Assembly (NCBI RefSeq): GCF_030123065.1
Contig: NZ_CP126093.1
Location: forward strand, 3,912,001-3,976,000
DNA length: 64,000 nt
Origin: Neobacillus sp. DY30
GTDB taxonomy: Bacteria; Bacillota; Bacilli; Bacillales; Cytobacillaceae
Direction: 5' to 3'
Shown: piece after piece, positions 1-8,422 of the stretch
Layout of the letters: each line of letters begins with the position of its first letter
Position numbering within the stretch: the first letter of the stretch is position 1
Notes under the pieces: model-generated
Told to the model about the DNA's origin: nothing
Database searches by the model: none
What the model saw: only the letters and a program-made list of their open reading frames with translations
Translations under genes and position numbers: made by a program

Positions 1-1075
1 GCATCATTAATCCGCCTGGGCTTTTTTCTGCTTCTGCGACGGCTGCGGTTAAATGAGCATTAATTCCTTCACGATAATTAATAAGTTGAGAGATTTTCTC
101 TTTTACTGCTTGTAGATGAGTCAAACCAGTTTGTTCGACATTCAATAAGGCGGCTCCGATTAAATAATCGGCCCTGCGCAACATTCTAAGGGTGTAATTA
201 AAGGCAGAATAACGATGAAGAGTGGAACGGATATAAGCGGCAGATTCTAAGGAGCGATGGAAAAGGACATTTTCCCATGGAATTAAGACGTTATCGAAAA
301 TAAGTAATGTATCAATTTCTTCAAATTTTGTGGCAATCGGATAATCTTGAGGGTTTCTGTTAGTACCTAGAGATGTCCGGCAAATATGCTTCAATCCCGA
401 TGAACCCATATCACAAATGAATCCGCAGGCGAATGGAGCCATTTTTTCCGACCCAGCGTTCCAGTCTAAAATGGTTGGTTTTACAAATGCTTGATGTGCA
501 TAGGCAGCGGCTGTTTCAAATTTAGCACCCTTTACCACAATTCCTTTATCGTTTTCTTCAACGACATGAAGCAGGGTTCCACCATCTTTTCCACTGAATA
601 ATTTACTTCTATCGCCTTTTGGATCTGTATTCGCTGATACATGAAACAAATCTTCTCTTGCGACACGGTCAATGTGATACTTAATATTTTTGGCATAGGT
701 TGGATCAATTTCATTTAGTTTATCTTGGGCATCAAAGAGGGACCACATTTCACCAATGGTTTCATCTCCAACTCGGTAAACTACCCCGCCAAGGTCGTCT
801 AGAACGGTTTCCACATGTGTGCGAATAGCTCTCAAATCTTCCTTCGTCTCAGGTGCTTTGTATGCTCGAGATACAATCTCACCATCTGGCAGTCTGGTCG
901 TTAACGTATTGGTATACTTCTCTTCAAACGCAATATCATACATTCTAGCTTTTACATCAATGATGGGCTTAAAGGATGGGTGTTCGGCCACGTTCCGAAC
1001 TTTTTCACCATCAATATAGATTTCCCTTCCGTCATTCAGCGATTCACGGTACTCTTTACCTGTCATTAATCCCAT
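1..1075 (-). CDS. hpaB: 4-hydroxyphenylacetate 3-monooxygenase-type oxygenase, copy A (C-terminus outside window)
   Basis: Large oxygenase component of a two-component FADH2-dependent phenolic monooxygenase, which ortho-hydroxylates 4-hydroxyphenylacetate or a related phenol using reduced flavin from a partner reductase. About 358 codons are present; the 3' end lies beyond base 1. The ATG at 1075 follows AGGAGG with 6-nt spacing, and the protein starts MGLMTGKEYRESL. It aligns without gaps to the complete copy at 3438-4901. By eye I count about a dozen amino-acid differences (for example A2G, Q8E, L29V, K82R), while many more bases differ, so most changes are silent. It has its own promoter region and no reductase gene beside it, so it probably shares the reductase at 4939-5451. 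The exact substrate cannot be read from sequence; phenol and nitrophenol hydroxylases belong to the same family. Confidence 0.9.
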   Translation of the reverse strand, partial: MGLMTGKEYRESLNDGREIYIDGEKVRNVAEHPSFKPIIDVKARMYDIAFEEKYTNTLTTRLPDGEIVSRAYKAPETKEDLRAIRTHVETVLDDLGGVVYRVGDETIGEMWSLFDAQDKLNEIDPTYAKNIKYHIDRVAREDLFHVSANTDPKGDRSKLFSGKDGGTLLHVVEENDKGIVVKGAKFETAAAYAHQAFVKPTILDWNAGSEKMAPFACGFICDMGSSGLKHICRTSLGTNRNPQDYPIATKFEEIDTLLIFDNVLIPWENVLFHRSLESAAYIRSTLHRYSAFNYTLRMLRRADYLIGAALLNVEQTGLTHLQAVKEKISQLINYREGINAHLTAAVAEAEKSPGGLMM

Positions 1076-1149
1076 ATGATTCCTCCTATAATTTCATTGA
1101 TGGCTAGAACCCGCTACATGAATTTCAAAGATTAAGTTTTCTTTGTTCA

Positions 1150-1250
1150 TTTACGGAACTTTTCTTTAATTGTTCTTTAATTAAAAATAACAAATTCACA
1201 GTGTTAATGTCAATTAAATATTCAAAAAATTCTTTATTTTATAAATTCAA
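1150..1250 (-). promoter_or_regulatory. Promoter/operator region of hpaB copy A
   Basis: The 359-bp gap at 1076-1434 holds a minus-strand -35 TTGACA (1208-1213), a 17-bp spacer and a weak -10 TTATTT (1185-1190). The stretch from TTTACGGAA (1150-1158) to the AT-rich block near 1250 is recognisably related to the promoter region of hpaC at 5475-5575: same TTTACGGAA, the TTCTTTAAT/TGTTC blocks, AATGTCAA and TTCAAAAAATTCT. Both copies therefore probably carry the operator of one regulator. The rest of the gap holds the terminator at 1349-1376 and otherwise nothing I recognise. Confidence 0.6.
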
Positions 1251-1348
1251 TATTATTACTATATCAAATTTTAATTTAATTTTTTACATTAAAAATACTA
1301 TTTTAATAGAGAAACTAGAAAGCATTCAAAAAGACCTATACTACAAAT

Positions 1349-1376
1349 GAAGGCCCGCTAATATTAGCAAGCCTTC
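1349..1376 (-). terminator. Hairpin after the M20 hydrolase gene
   Basis: A 28-nt almost perfect inverted repeat (GAAGGC arms, centre TAAT/ATTA, two G-T wobbles) lies just beyond the stop of the hydrolase gene on the minus strand. Only a modest T-rich tail follows, so termination efficiency is uncertain. Confidence 0.55.
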
Positions 1377-1434
1377 TATCGTAACATTAAAAGGAAAAAG
1401 ACTTTATTCCTATCCTTTTCTTTCTTCAATCTTC

Positions 1435-2691
1435 TTAAACGCTAATCTCCTTTCCTGAAATCTTTCTGTCCAATTGAATAACTCCTTGCAAAATTAAATT
1501 TCCAACCTTCTCAATATCATCGGGTTCACTAAACTCTTCCGGGCAATGGCTTTTCCCACCGATACTCTTTACAAAAACCATAACCGATTTCGTTATACTT
1601 GCCATATGGGCGGCATCATGCACAGCCATGCTTGGCAGCGTTAAACAAGGTTCGTTCATTTCCCTAGCAGTGTTTTCAAGTACAGATACCATATCCTGAT
1701 CTAAAATCACTGGTTTTTGGTCAAGAAATACTTCTTGATTGACTTTTACTTTTCTTCTACAAGAAACCTCGTTCCAAACACCTTGGATGGAATCAACCGC
1801 CTCATGAATAATCTCCTCCGACTCAGCTCTTATTTCCAAAATAAAATCAACTTGTCCAGGGATGATATTGGCAGCATTGGGAATTACATTTATTTTCCCT
1901 ACTGTTCCGACAACATTACCCTTGGATTTGCAATACCGCTCCACTTCAAGAATCATTTCCGACGCGGCTGTAAGAGCATCTCGTCTATTAACCATCATGG
2001 TAGTACCAGAATGATTGGGGTCCCCTTTTACGGATACAAAACTTCGATAGGTACCAACAACACTGTTAATCACCGCCATCGGAATATTCGTGTTTTCTAG
2101 CCGCTGCCCCTGCTCAATATGAAGCTCAATAAAAGCTTTTTTATCATTGTGCATATTTTTCATTTCTGGGAATTTATCAAGTCCTCCGCCAACCTTCTTC
2201 AGTTCCTCACTCAGAAGGACTCCTTTTGAATCACGAATATTCTCTAACATTCCTGACGTTAAACGTCCGACAAAGCAACGGCTGCCAAAAGTGGATAGAT
2301 TAAAATCGTTCGACTCTTCTGCAGTGAAGGAAACAATTTCAATATCATGGTCAAGGAGAATGTTATGGTCTTTTATCGTTTGGATAATTTCTTTTGCCAT
2401 AAGAACTCCCAGAGGTCCATCGTAATTTCCCCCATTAGGAACAGAATCCAAATGTGAGCCAATAACGATACTGCCTTTCTTTTTTCCAGTACCTTTATAT
2501 TTCCCCCAAATATTGGCTGCACCATCAATGGTAATTTGAAGTCCCATTTCCTTTAATTCATCTATAAACAATCGACGTACTTGATGATCTTCGTATGAGA
2601 AACTAGGTCTAGTCACACCTCCATGTTCATTCTTTCCATATTCGCTATATCGCTCAATATCTTGTAGTAAACGACTAAGAGTAATGTTCAC
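1435..2691 (-). CDS. M20 family amidohydrolase (allantoate / N-carbamoyl-L-amino-acid hydrolase type)
   Basis: Zinc-dependent cytosolic hydrolase that cleaves N-carbamoyl or ureido groups from amino-acid-like substrates. Family signatures are visible: GSHLDSVPNGGNYDGPLG near the N-terminus (metal His and Asp), TAEESNDF (catalytic Glu and bridging metal ligand), IELHIEQG, then HDAAHMA and GKSHCPEEFS towards the C-terminus. I chose GTG at 2691 (418 residues) because GGGG lies 8 nt upstream; the longer TTG reading at 2721 has no better site. About 420 residues is normal for the family. It lies between two hpaB copies on the same strand but has a hairpin on each side, so it may be an independent unit. 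Its substrate and any link to aromatic degradation are unknown. Confidence 0.85.
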   Translation of the reverse strand: MNITLSRLLQDIERYSEYGKNEHGGVTRPSFSYEDHQVRRLFIDELKEMGLQITIDGAANIWGKYKGTGKKKGSIVIGSHLDSVPNGGNYDGPLGVLMAKEIIQTIKDHNILLDHDIEIVSFTAEESNDFNLSTFGSRCFVGRLTSGMLENIRDSKGVLLSEELKKVGGGLDKFPEMKNMHNDKKAFIELHIEQGQRLENTNIPMAVINSVVGTYRSFVSVKGDPNHSGTTMMVNRRDALTAASEMILEVERYCKSKGNVVGTVGKINVIPNAANIIPGQVDFILEIRAESEEIIHEAVDSIQGVWNEVSCRRKVKVNQEVFLDQKPVILDQDMVSVLENTAREMNEPCLTLPSMAVHDAAHMASITKSVMVFVKSIGGKSHCPEEFSEPDDIEKVGNLILQGVIQLDRKISGKEISV

Positions 2692-2761
2692 TTTATTTTC
2701 CCCACTTTCACAGACTACCAATTTATCATTCTTTTTCTATTTTTTCTCAAGAAATAAAATG

Positions 2762-2799
2762 GGAGCAACAATTTTGAATAACTCCATCATTGCTGCTCC
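2762..2799 (-). terminator. Terminator of the hpaC-hpaB-FAD synthetase operon
   Basis: On the minus strand GGAGCAGCAAT pairs with ATTGTTGCTCC around a 16-nt loop and is followed by CATTTTATTT. It lies directly downstream of the FAD-synthetase-like gene and separates it from the M20 hydrolase gene. Confidence 0.75.
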
Positions 2800-2852
2800 A
2801 GTTTTATAAGATTACTTATACAGAATGAATCTACTAATAAAACTCGAATTCT

Positions 2853-3419
2853 TTAAACGGCAAAGTTTTTTTCTGCCAAAAAGGAAATATGGCGGACATC
2901 TCCCAGTAATTTTTTGGCCGAAGAGTAGTTTCCTTGCAGTAATAATTTGCGAATACGAGTGGAAGAGATTAATTCACCTTGGTCACATTGCAGTGGATTT
3001 AAAACACCTACATTAAAATGAGCCCTTAAATCGTCGATAGTACCTTTTCGATCTTTCCCAAATTGAAAGTTTGGCCCTTCCCAGATTTCAACCGGTTTGA
3101 TTAGGTGTAGTTCTTCTATAAAAGCAGAAACAGTTTGTTTGGTAAATGCTTCGTTAAATTGCCCTACAATCACATGCTCAGCACCCAGCATCTCAAGCCG
3201 GTTTAGCTTTTCATCGAGTGAAGTGATCATTTGGCAATTTTTAAAATATACCTTCGGAGGCGGATCAAAGGTATAGACGACAAAAGGAACTTCAAGTTGC
3301 TCCGCCCGTAATTTTGTTTTAACGAGCAATGCTTTGTGCCCTAAATGTACACCGTCAAGTGCACCAATCGTGAGAGCTGATGCTGGGAGCTTTAAAGTAC
3401 CTGGTGCATGAATTTCCAA
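2853..3419 (-). CDS. FAD synthetase (FMN adenylyltransferase)-like protein, single domain
   Basis: Nucleotidyltransferase of the RibF N-terminal type, which adenylates FMN to FAD. Visible signatures are IGALDGVHLGH (nucleotide-binding HxGH, residues about 18-28), FDPPPKVYF, LVGPNFQFG-like EGPNFQFGKDRKG (about 115-127) and the ISSTRIRKLL motif (about 152-161). At 188 residues it has only the adenylyltransferase half; the riboflavin-kinase domain of housekeeping RibF (about 310 residues) is missing. Start TTG at 3419 has AAAGGAG 8 nt upstream and follows the oxygenase stop by 18 nt, so the two are cotranscribed. A dedicated FAD supplier for a flavin-consuming hydroxylase is the natural inference, although activity is not proven. 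Confidence 0.8.
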   Translation of the reverse strand: MEIHAPGTLKLPASALTIGALDGVHLGHKALLVKTKLRAEQLEVPFVVYTFDPPPKVYFKNCQMITSLDEKLNRLEMLGAEHVIVGQFNEAFTKQTVSAFIEELHLIKPVEIWEGPNFQFGKDRKGTIDDLRAHFNVGVLNPLQCDQGELISSTRIRKLLLQGNYSSAKKLLGDVRHISFLAEKNFAV

Positions 3420-3437
3420 AGTAAAAACTCCTTTCTA

Positions 3438-4901
3438 CTATATGCTAGAAACAGGTACAGACGATTTAATCCCTGCTGCTTTTCGCACCAGCTCACGATT
3501 AGGTTCCAAATCAAAATTGTTAAACACAGCCATCTGTTGAGCAAATGGCGGACTTTGGGCAAATAATTCAAAGGTGGTTCGGTGACCCGCATAAGAGGAA
3601 TTTAACAAATCTCTTGCGAAATAAAGTAATTTCCCACGATCTTCTGGTGTCCATTCTCCAACAGAGTAATATTGATCAATATAAGGTTGGATTTCAGGGT
3701 CTGCCATCGTAGTAGAGTCCGGAGTAACCGCTAATTGTCCGCCAACAAGCTCTCTTGTTAAGTGGGCCATTGCCGGGAAATTAACTAATGCGAAGACACG
3801 ACCGGTGTACAGTAATGATTGATTTGGCATCATTAATCCGCCTGGACTTCTTTCCGCTTCTGCGACGGCAGCGGTTAAATGAGCATTAATTCCTTCACGA
3901 TAATTAATTAGTTGAGAAATTTTCTCTTTTACTGCTTGTAGATGAGTCAAACCAGTTTGCTCAACATTCAATAAGGCGGCTCCGATTAAATAATCGGCTC
4001 TGCGAAGCATTCTAAGGGTGTAATTAAAGGCAGAATAACGATGAAGAGTAGAACGGATATAAGCGGCAGATTCTAAGGAGCGATGAAAAAGGACATTTTC
4101 CCATGGAATTAAGACGTTATCGAAAATAAGCAATGTATCAATTTCTTCAAATTTTGTGGCAATCGGATAATCTTGTGGATTTCGGTCAGCACCGAGGGAT
4201 GTACGGCAAATATGCTTTAGACCAGGTGAACCCATATCGCAAATAAATCCACAAGCGAAAGGAGCCATTTTCTCTGATCCGGCATTCCAATCTAAAATAG
4301 TTGGTTTTACAAATGCTTGATGGGCATAGGCTGCGGCGGTTTCAAACTTAGCGCCTTTTACGACAATTCCTTTATCATTTTCCTCGACCACATGAAGCAG
4401 CGTTCCACCGTCTTTTCCACTGAATAATTTACTTCTATCCCCTTTTGGATCCGTGTTTGCCGATACATGGAACAAGTCTTCTCTTGCGACACGGTCAATG
4501 TGATACTTAATATTTTTTGCATAGGTTGGATCAATTTCGTTTAATTTATCTTGGGCATCAAAGAGGGACCACATTTCTCCAATGGTTTCATCACCAACCC
4601 GGTAAACTACCCCGCCAAGGTCGTCTAGCACGGTTTCCACATGTGTGCGAATAGCTTTCAAATCTTCCTTCGTCTCAGGTGCTTTGTATGCTCGGGATAC
4701 AATCTCCCCATCTGGAAGTCTAGTTGTTAACGTATTAGCATACTTCTCTTCAAACGCCATATCATACATTCTAGCTTTTACATCAATGATGGGCTTAAAG
4801 GACGGGTGTTCAGCTAGATTCCGAACCTTCTCACCATCAATATAGACTTCCCTCCCATCATTCAGTGACTCTCTATACTGTTTACCTGTCATTAATGCCA
4901 T
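3438..4901 (-). CDS. hpaB: 4-hydroxyphenylacetate 3-monooxygenase-type oxygenase, copy B (complete)
   Basis: Complete 487-residue oxygenase component of a two-component, FADH2-using phenolic hydroxylase, in the usual size range for HpaB-family proteins of Gram-positive bacteria. It sits between the flavin reductase gene (37 nt upstream) and the FAD-synthetase-like gene (18 nt downstream), giving an operon reductase-oxygenase-FAD supply. The acyl-CoA-dehydrogenase-like fold is suggested by the mid-protein segment with ICRTSLGADRNPQDYP and the helical stretch with HRSLESAAYIRSTLHRYSAF. It closely matches the partial copy at 1-1075, with mainly synonymous divergence. Hydroxylation of 4-hydroxyphenylacetate is the family default, but a phenol or nitrophenol substrate is possible. 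Ring-cleavage genes of the homoprotocatechuate path are not in the window. Confidence 0.92.
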   Translation of the reverse strand: MALMTGKQYRESLNDGREVYIDGEKVRNLAEHPSFKPIIDVKARMYDMAFEEKYANTLTTRLPDGEIVSRAYKAPETKEDLKAIRTHVETVLDDLGGVVYRVGDETIGEMWSLFDAQDKLNEIDPTYAKNIKYHIDRVAREDLFHVSANTDPKGDRSKLFSGKDGGTLLHVVEENDKGIVVKGAKFETAAAYAHQAFVKPTILDWNAGSEKMAPFACGFICDMGSPGLKHICRTSLGADRNPQDYPIATKFEEIDTLLIFDNVLIPWENVLFHRSLESAAYIRSTLHRYSAFNYTLRMLRRADYLIGAALLNVEQTGLTHLQAVKEKISQLINYREGINAHLTAAVAEAERSPGGLMMPNQSLLYTGRVFALVNFPAMAHLTRELVGGQLAVTPDSTTMADPEIQPYIDQYYSVGEWTPEDRGKLLYFARDLLNSSYAGHRTTFELFAQSPPFAQQMAVFNNFDLEPNRELVRKAAGIKSSVPVSSI

Positions 4902-4938
4902 TCCAATTTCCTCCCTATAAAATTATATTTTTTTCATT

Positions 4939-5451
4939 CTACTTAGCTTCAATAAATTGACCAAATTTCCCACGATAATAGACTAGTGGATCCGCGCTTG
5001 CTGAGTGAGCATTTTGTACCTCAGCTAGAAAAACGGAATGAGTACCACCAGTTACTTCTTCAACGACACGACATTCAAGATGTGCAAGTGTATCTTCGAG
5101 GACAGGATTGCCTAGATCCCCGTAAGAGAAATGAACATTCTTAAATTTATCAGTATTTGCTCTAGCAAATCTAAGAGCTAAATCTTTTTGATTTTCATTC
5201 ATAATGTTGACTGTAAAAGATTCTGCAGCCGATATCGCATGACATGTTCCTGTGCTTTTATTGACACAAACGAGCAGCATTGGCGGCTCAACGGATACAG
5301 AACTAACTGCGCTGGCAGTAATTCCAAAATCTACTCCGTTGTTTCTAACGGTAATAATCGATACACCGCTGGCAAAATGGCCAATAACATGTTTGAATTG
5401 ATCTTGTTCAACCAAAGGTAACCGTTCTTTATTCTCCTTCGATGAATTCAT
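4939..5451 (-). CDS. hpaC: Flavin reductase component of the phenolic monooxygenase
   Basis: NAD(P)H:flavin oxidoreductase that supplies free reduced FAD to the oxygenase. It is 170 residues with the flavin-reductase fold signatures FKHVIGHFASGVSIIT (about 19-34), GITASAVSSVSVEPPMLLVCVN (about 43-64) and the C-terminal GGTHSVFLAEV...PLVYYRGKFG. ATG at 5451 has GAGGAG 9 nt upstream. It is the first gene of the operon read from the strong promoter at 5511-5539, and is divergent from the regulator gene at 5678. Paired with the adjacent oxygenase it makes a standard HpaBC/PheA1A2-like system. No other reductase in the window could serve the second oxygenase copy. Confidence 0.9.
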   Translation of the reverse strand: MNSSKENKERLPLVEQDQFKHVIGHFASGVSIITVRNNGVDFGITASAVSSVSVEPPMLLVCVNKSTGTCHAISAAESFTVNIMNENQKDLALRFARANTDKFKNVHFSYGDLGNPVLEDTLAHLECRVVEEVTGGTHSVFLAEVQNAHSASADPLVYYRGKFGQFIEAK

Positions 5452-5474
5452 TTACAAACACTCCTCATTTTTTA

Positions 5475-5539
5475 TTTACGGAATAATTCTTAATATGTTC
5501 CTTAAATAAAACTATACAGAGGGTATAGAGTAATGTCAA
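5475..5539 (-). promoter_or_regulatory. Promoter and candidate operator of the hpaC-hpaB operon
   Basis: Minus strand: -35 TTGACA (5534-5539), 17-bp spacer, -10 TATAGT (5511-5516), a near-consensus sigma-A promoter. Just downstream the transcript start region contains GGAAC...TTCC arms ending in the TTTACGGAA shared with copy A (here at 5475-5483). A site placed over or after the start fits a repressor, presumably the divergent regulator at 5678. Confidence 0.75.
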
Positions 5540-5677
5540 CAGAATTTTCAAAAAATTCTCTATAATTATATTGAAAATATTGTTTAATGTTAGGTAAACT
5601 TAAAATACATTTATTGATACCTAAATATTTTCATAATTGATATAATTAAATACAATCTTTTTATTGGGGGGAATTAT

Positions 5678-7006
5678 TTGAAACCAAGAGTTGGAATTAT
5701 TGGACCAGATGACTCGGTCCAACTTATTTCTGAAATTGCAATGGAATATAGTGACCACATCCAACCTGTGCCATTTATTTATTCCAATACAAATGAAGCT
5801 TCTGACTTGATACAAAAAAATCAACAGGCAGTTGATCTTTGGATTCTGGCAGGACCTGCATTATATAATTCATTTCTAGAGAGTGGTGTCAATCAACCCT
5901 TCTTTTTACTAAAGTTAGATGGTGCCAGCCTAACAAAGACTTTAGTAGAGATTGGATACAATGATAAAAAAGCGCTTGAATCCATTAGCATTGATATGCT
6001 AACAGAACGTGATGTCTATGAAACCTACAACGACCTTTATATTTCAAGCAATCAGGTTTATGTTCAAGAGTATACACATGAAACTCCGCTAGAAAGTCTT
6101 CTAACCTTTCATCAAAATCTTTATCAAAAAGGAAAAGTAGAACTTTGTATCACTTGTTTGCGTTCAATATATGATCAATTACGATTGGAAAATATTCCTG
6201 CCTATAGAGTTACTCCGACAAGAAGCAACATTCGTGAGACCCTATCAACGGCCATACAACAATGGGAAACCATGCATTTTAAACAATCACAAATTGCAGC
6301 AATACTTGTAAAGATTCAAGGTATAGAGAAAAAAGATGATCATCATATGGTATCGTACGAATTACATCGCTTAATTTTAGATATTCAGGCTGCCATCTTA
6401 AATTTTGCAGAATCTATTTCTGGCTCTTTTATCACCATTGGAACCGGAGCCTTTGTTATATTTTCCACGAGAGGTTCTGTTCAAGAAACAGAGAAACCGA
6501 TTGGATCTCTTCTAGAAGAATTATCGTTAATTTCTGATTTACCATCCAATATCGGTATAGGTTATGGCGATACCGCTCTGTCAGCCGAAGAAAACGCAAG
6601 ACTTGCTTTAAATCATGCTCAAAACTATGATTCTTTTTGTGCTTTTCTTGTTGATAATAATGGATCCATTGAAGGACCTTTAGAAGAAAAAGAAGTCATC
6701 ACCTTCAAATACCGAACTGAAAATAAGGAAATAAGCGATAAACTTAAACATAGTGGGATAACTATCACAACATTTAATAAAATTTTGTCGGTGCAAAAAA
6801 GAGTTGGTAATGGTACCATTACCGCAACTCAGATAGCAGACACACTAAAAATGACTCCAAGAAACGCCCGCCGTATTCTAACGGGTCTACTGGACCAAGG
6901 AATTGCTGAAATCATCGGAGATGAGGCTCCAACCTCTAAAGGGCGGCCGCGGAAAATATATCGAGTGAGTGGTGGAGTAGAAACGGGGACAAGCAAAACC
7001 ATTTAA
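5678..7006 (+). CDS. Transcriptional regulator with degenerate cyclase-like and C-terminal HTH domains
   Basis: 442 residues; start TTG at 5678 follows GGGGGG 6 nt upstream. The N-terminal region (MKPRVGIIGPDDSVQLI) resembles a sensory alpha/beta domain. The middle (about residues 190-330) has a GGDEF/cyclase-like pattern, ILVKIQGI...GTGAFVIFSTRG...IGIGYGDTALSAEENARLAL, without a recognisable GGDEF catalytic signature. The last 80 residues hold a winged-helix HTH (TATQIADTLKMTPRNARRILTGLLDQGIAEIIG) followed by a basic GRPRKIYRV end. It is divergent from hpaC with a shared intergenic region, so it is the likely regulator of both hpa promoters. I cannot give a gene name, and whether it activates or represses is unknown. 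An inverted repeat TAGGTA/TACCTA at 5591-5623 in its own leader could be an autoregulatory site. Confidence 0.75.
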   Translation: MKPRVGIIGPDDSVQLISEIAMEYSDHIQPVPFIYSNTNEASDLIQKNQQAVDLWILAGPALYNSFLESGVNQPFFLLKLDGASLTKTLVEIGYNDKKALESISIDMLTERDVYETYNDLYISSNQVYVQEYTHETPLESLLTFHQNLYQKGKVELCITCLRSIYDQLRLENIPAYRVTPTRSNIRETLSTAIQQWETMHFKQSQIAAILVKIQGIEKKDDHHMVSYELHRLILDIQAAILNFAESISGSFITIGTGAFVIFSTRGSVQETEKPIGSLLEELSLISDLPSNIGIGYGDTALSAEENARLALNHAQNYDSFCAFLVDNNGSIEGPLEEKEVITFKYRTENKEISDKLKHSGITITTFNKILSVQKRVGNGTITATQIADTLKMTPRNARRILTGLLDQGIAEIIGDEAPTSKGRPRKIYRVSGGVETGTSKTI

Positions 7007-7047
7007 TGGCTATTTTAATAATAAATCTACTTCTGTTGTAATCTTTG

Positions 7048-7080
7048 AGTCCTATCCCATTTAAGATAGGACTTATTTTT
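7048..7080 (+). terminator. Terminator after the regulator gene
   Basis: AGTCCTATC and GATAGGACT form a 9-bp perfect stem with an 8-nt loop, followed by TATTTTT: a classic intrinsic terminator 42 nt past the stop at 7006. Confidence 0.9.
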
Positions 7081-7264
7081 ATCTAACCCTTTTTATATTT
7101 ATTTTTAGGATAGGTGCGATTGGGATAATCTACAAAGTGCATTCTCATATAAAGACAAAAATAATTGAAAATATTAGTGTTAATCGCTATATTTGATAAG
7201 GTAATAAAAGTAAAGTGACTGAGTTGATTGATTGTTCAGCACTTTTATTGGAGGATTGAGCATT

Positions 7265-8284
7265 GTGAAGTTAGGACCTCGCGTCATTAAAACAGGAATC
7301 GCTGTTACATTGGCCTTATATATATGTTCGGTATTAAATCTTGAATCCGCAGTCTTTGCGGGAATTGCTGCGATTTTTACGATTCAACCCTCCATTTACC
7401 GCACATGGAAACAAGTATGGAATCAAGCTCAAACCAATATCTTAGGTGCTATTTTTGCCTTTCTGGGATTATACTTTCTTGGCAATGACCCATTTTCTAT
7501 TGGACTCGTAATCATTATTCTGATATCGATTAGTTTAAAGTTAAAAATGGGAGAAACGATTTCGCTAACGGTCGTGACGGTGTTAGCGATTATGAGTGCA
7601 CCAGGTAACGATTGGCTCTTTGCTTTGAACCGTTTTATCGTTACCTTCATTGGAATGGCAATCGCATTATTGGTGAATATTTTTGTCTACCCGCCAAACT
7701 ACAAGAAAAATTACGTAAATAAAATCAATGAAATTTTCCAAGATTTCTCTATTTTAATGAGAACCGCGATCTCTGACGAAATGACGGAAAAGTCGTTTAA
7801 GGAGCAAATGGAACAATTAGAGAATGATATTTTTCAATTAGAAGAGCAATTTATGTTATTTGATGAAGAACGCGAAAAAATGTCCAAGATCAATAATATG
7901 GATGTACGAGAAATTGTTGTGTTTAAGCAAATGTTTAAATCACTCCAACATGGATATATGGTCTTAGAGGATATTGATTCCATCTATTTTACCAGTAAGC
8001 CGACACCTGAAGAAAATCGGCTTTTTGATCAACACCTCGAGTATCTTATCAAGTATCATGAGCTGTTTCTATTAAAATATGATGGAAAAATAAAAATGGA
8101 TCTACCTTCATTAGAAGATGAGTTTTTGAAACAAACAGAGGTCTTTTTGGAAAAAGTAATGAAGTCCTATCTTGAAAATCATAAAATTCAAATGACCGTT
8201 ATTGGGGCTTCTGTTTATCATTATGCCTTTCAATTGGACCGTTTGAATACCTTGGTAGAACAATATATGAAGAAATCACATTAG
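7265..8284 (+). CDS. Aromatic acid exporter family (FUSC/ArAE-type) membrane protein
   Basis: 339 residues from GTG 7265, which has GGAGG 10 nt upstream; an in-frame TTG at 7232 is less well placed. The N-terminal half has four to five hydrophobic helices with the family pattern (VKLGPRVIKTGIAVTLALYI, then ESAVFAGIAAIFTIQPSIYRTWKQVWNQAQTN split over the first cytosolic loop, then GAIFAFLGLYFLG). The C-terminal half is soluble, helical and acidic, typical of the small Gram-positive ArAE group. Export of aromatic acids is the family idea, and the hydroxylase operon next door fits, but there is no direct evidence for its substrate. Genes for the outer-membrane partners used by Gram-negative relatives are absent, as expected. 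Confidence 0.8.
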   Translation: MKLGPRVIKTGIAVTLALYICSVLNLESAVFAGIAAIFTIQPSIYRTWKQVWNQAQTNILGAIFAFLGLYFLGNDPFSIGLVIIILISISLKLKMGETISLTVVTVLAIMSAPGNDWLFALNRFIVTFIGMAIALLVNIFVYPPNYKKNYVNKINEIFQDFSILMRTAISDEMTEKSFKEQMEQLENDIFQLEEQFMLFDEEREKMSKINNMDVREIVVFKQMFKSLQHGYMVLEDIDSIYFTSKPTPEENRLFDQHLEYLIKYHELFLLKYDGKIKMDLPSLEDEFLKQTEVFLEKVMKSYLENHKIQMTVIGASVYHYAFQLDRLNTLVEQYMKKSH

Positions 8285-8360
8285 AATATAGTTAACTTTT
8301 TTAAATTTATATTTTGTTCTTGAAGATCCAATTCAACTTACACTTGAAACTAACTAGTAA

Positions 8361-8388
8361 AAAAGCAACCTAAGGTTGCTTTCTTTAT
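8361..8388. terminator. Bidirectional terminator between convergent genes
   Basis: AAGCAACC-taa-GGTTGCTT flanked by A-run and T-run (aaaaaagcaacc ... ggttgctttcttt) between the convergent exporter (+) and MATE (-) genes. It can serve both strands. Confidence 0.85.
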
Positions 8389-8422
8389 TAATAATATCTT
8401 TTCAATTTATAGTTGCATCTAT

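Noticed and set aside
819-1019. Open frame opposite hpaB copy A, mirrored at 4645-4845 in copy B
   Set aside because: It is conserved only because the hpaB genes are duplicated; it has no start signal and lies antisense to a real gene.
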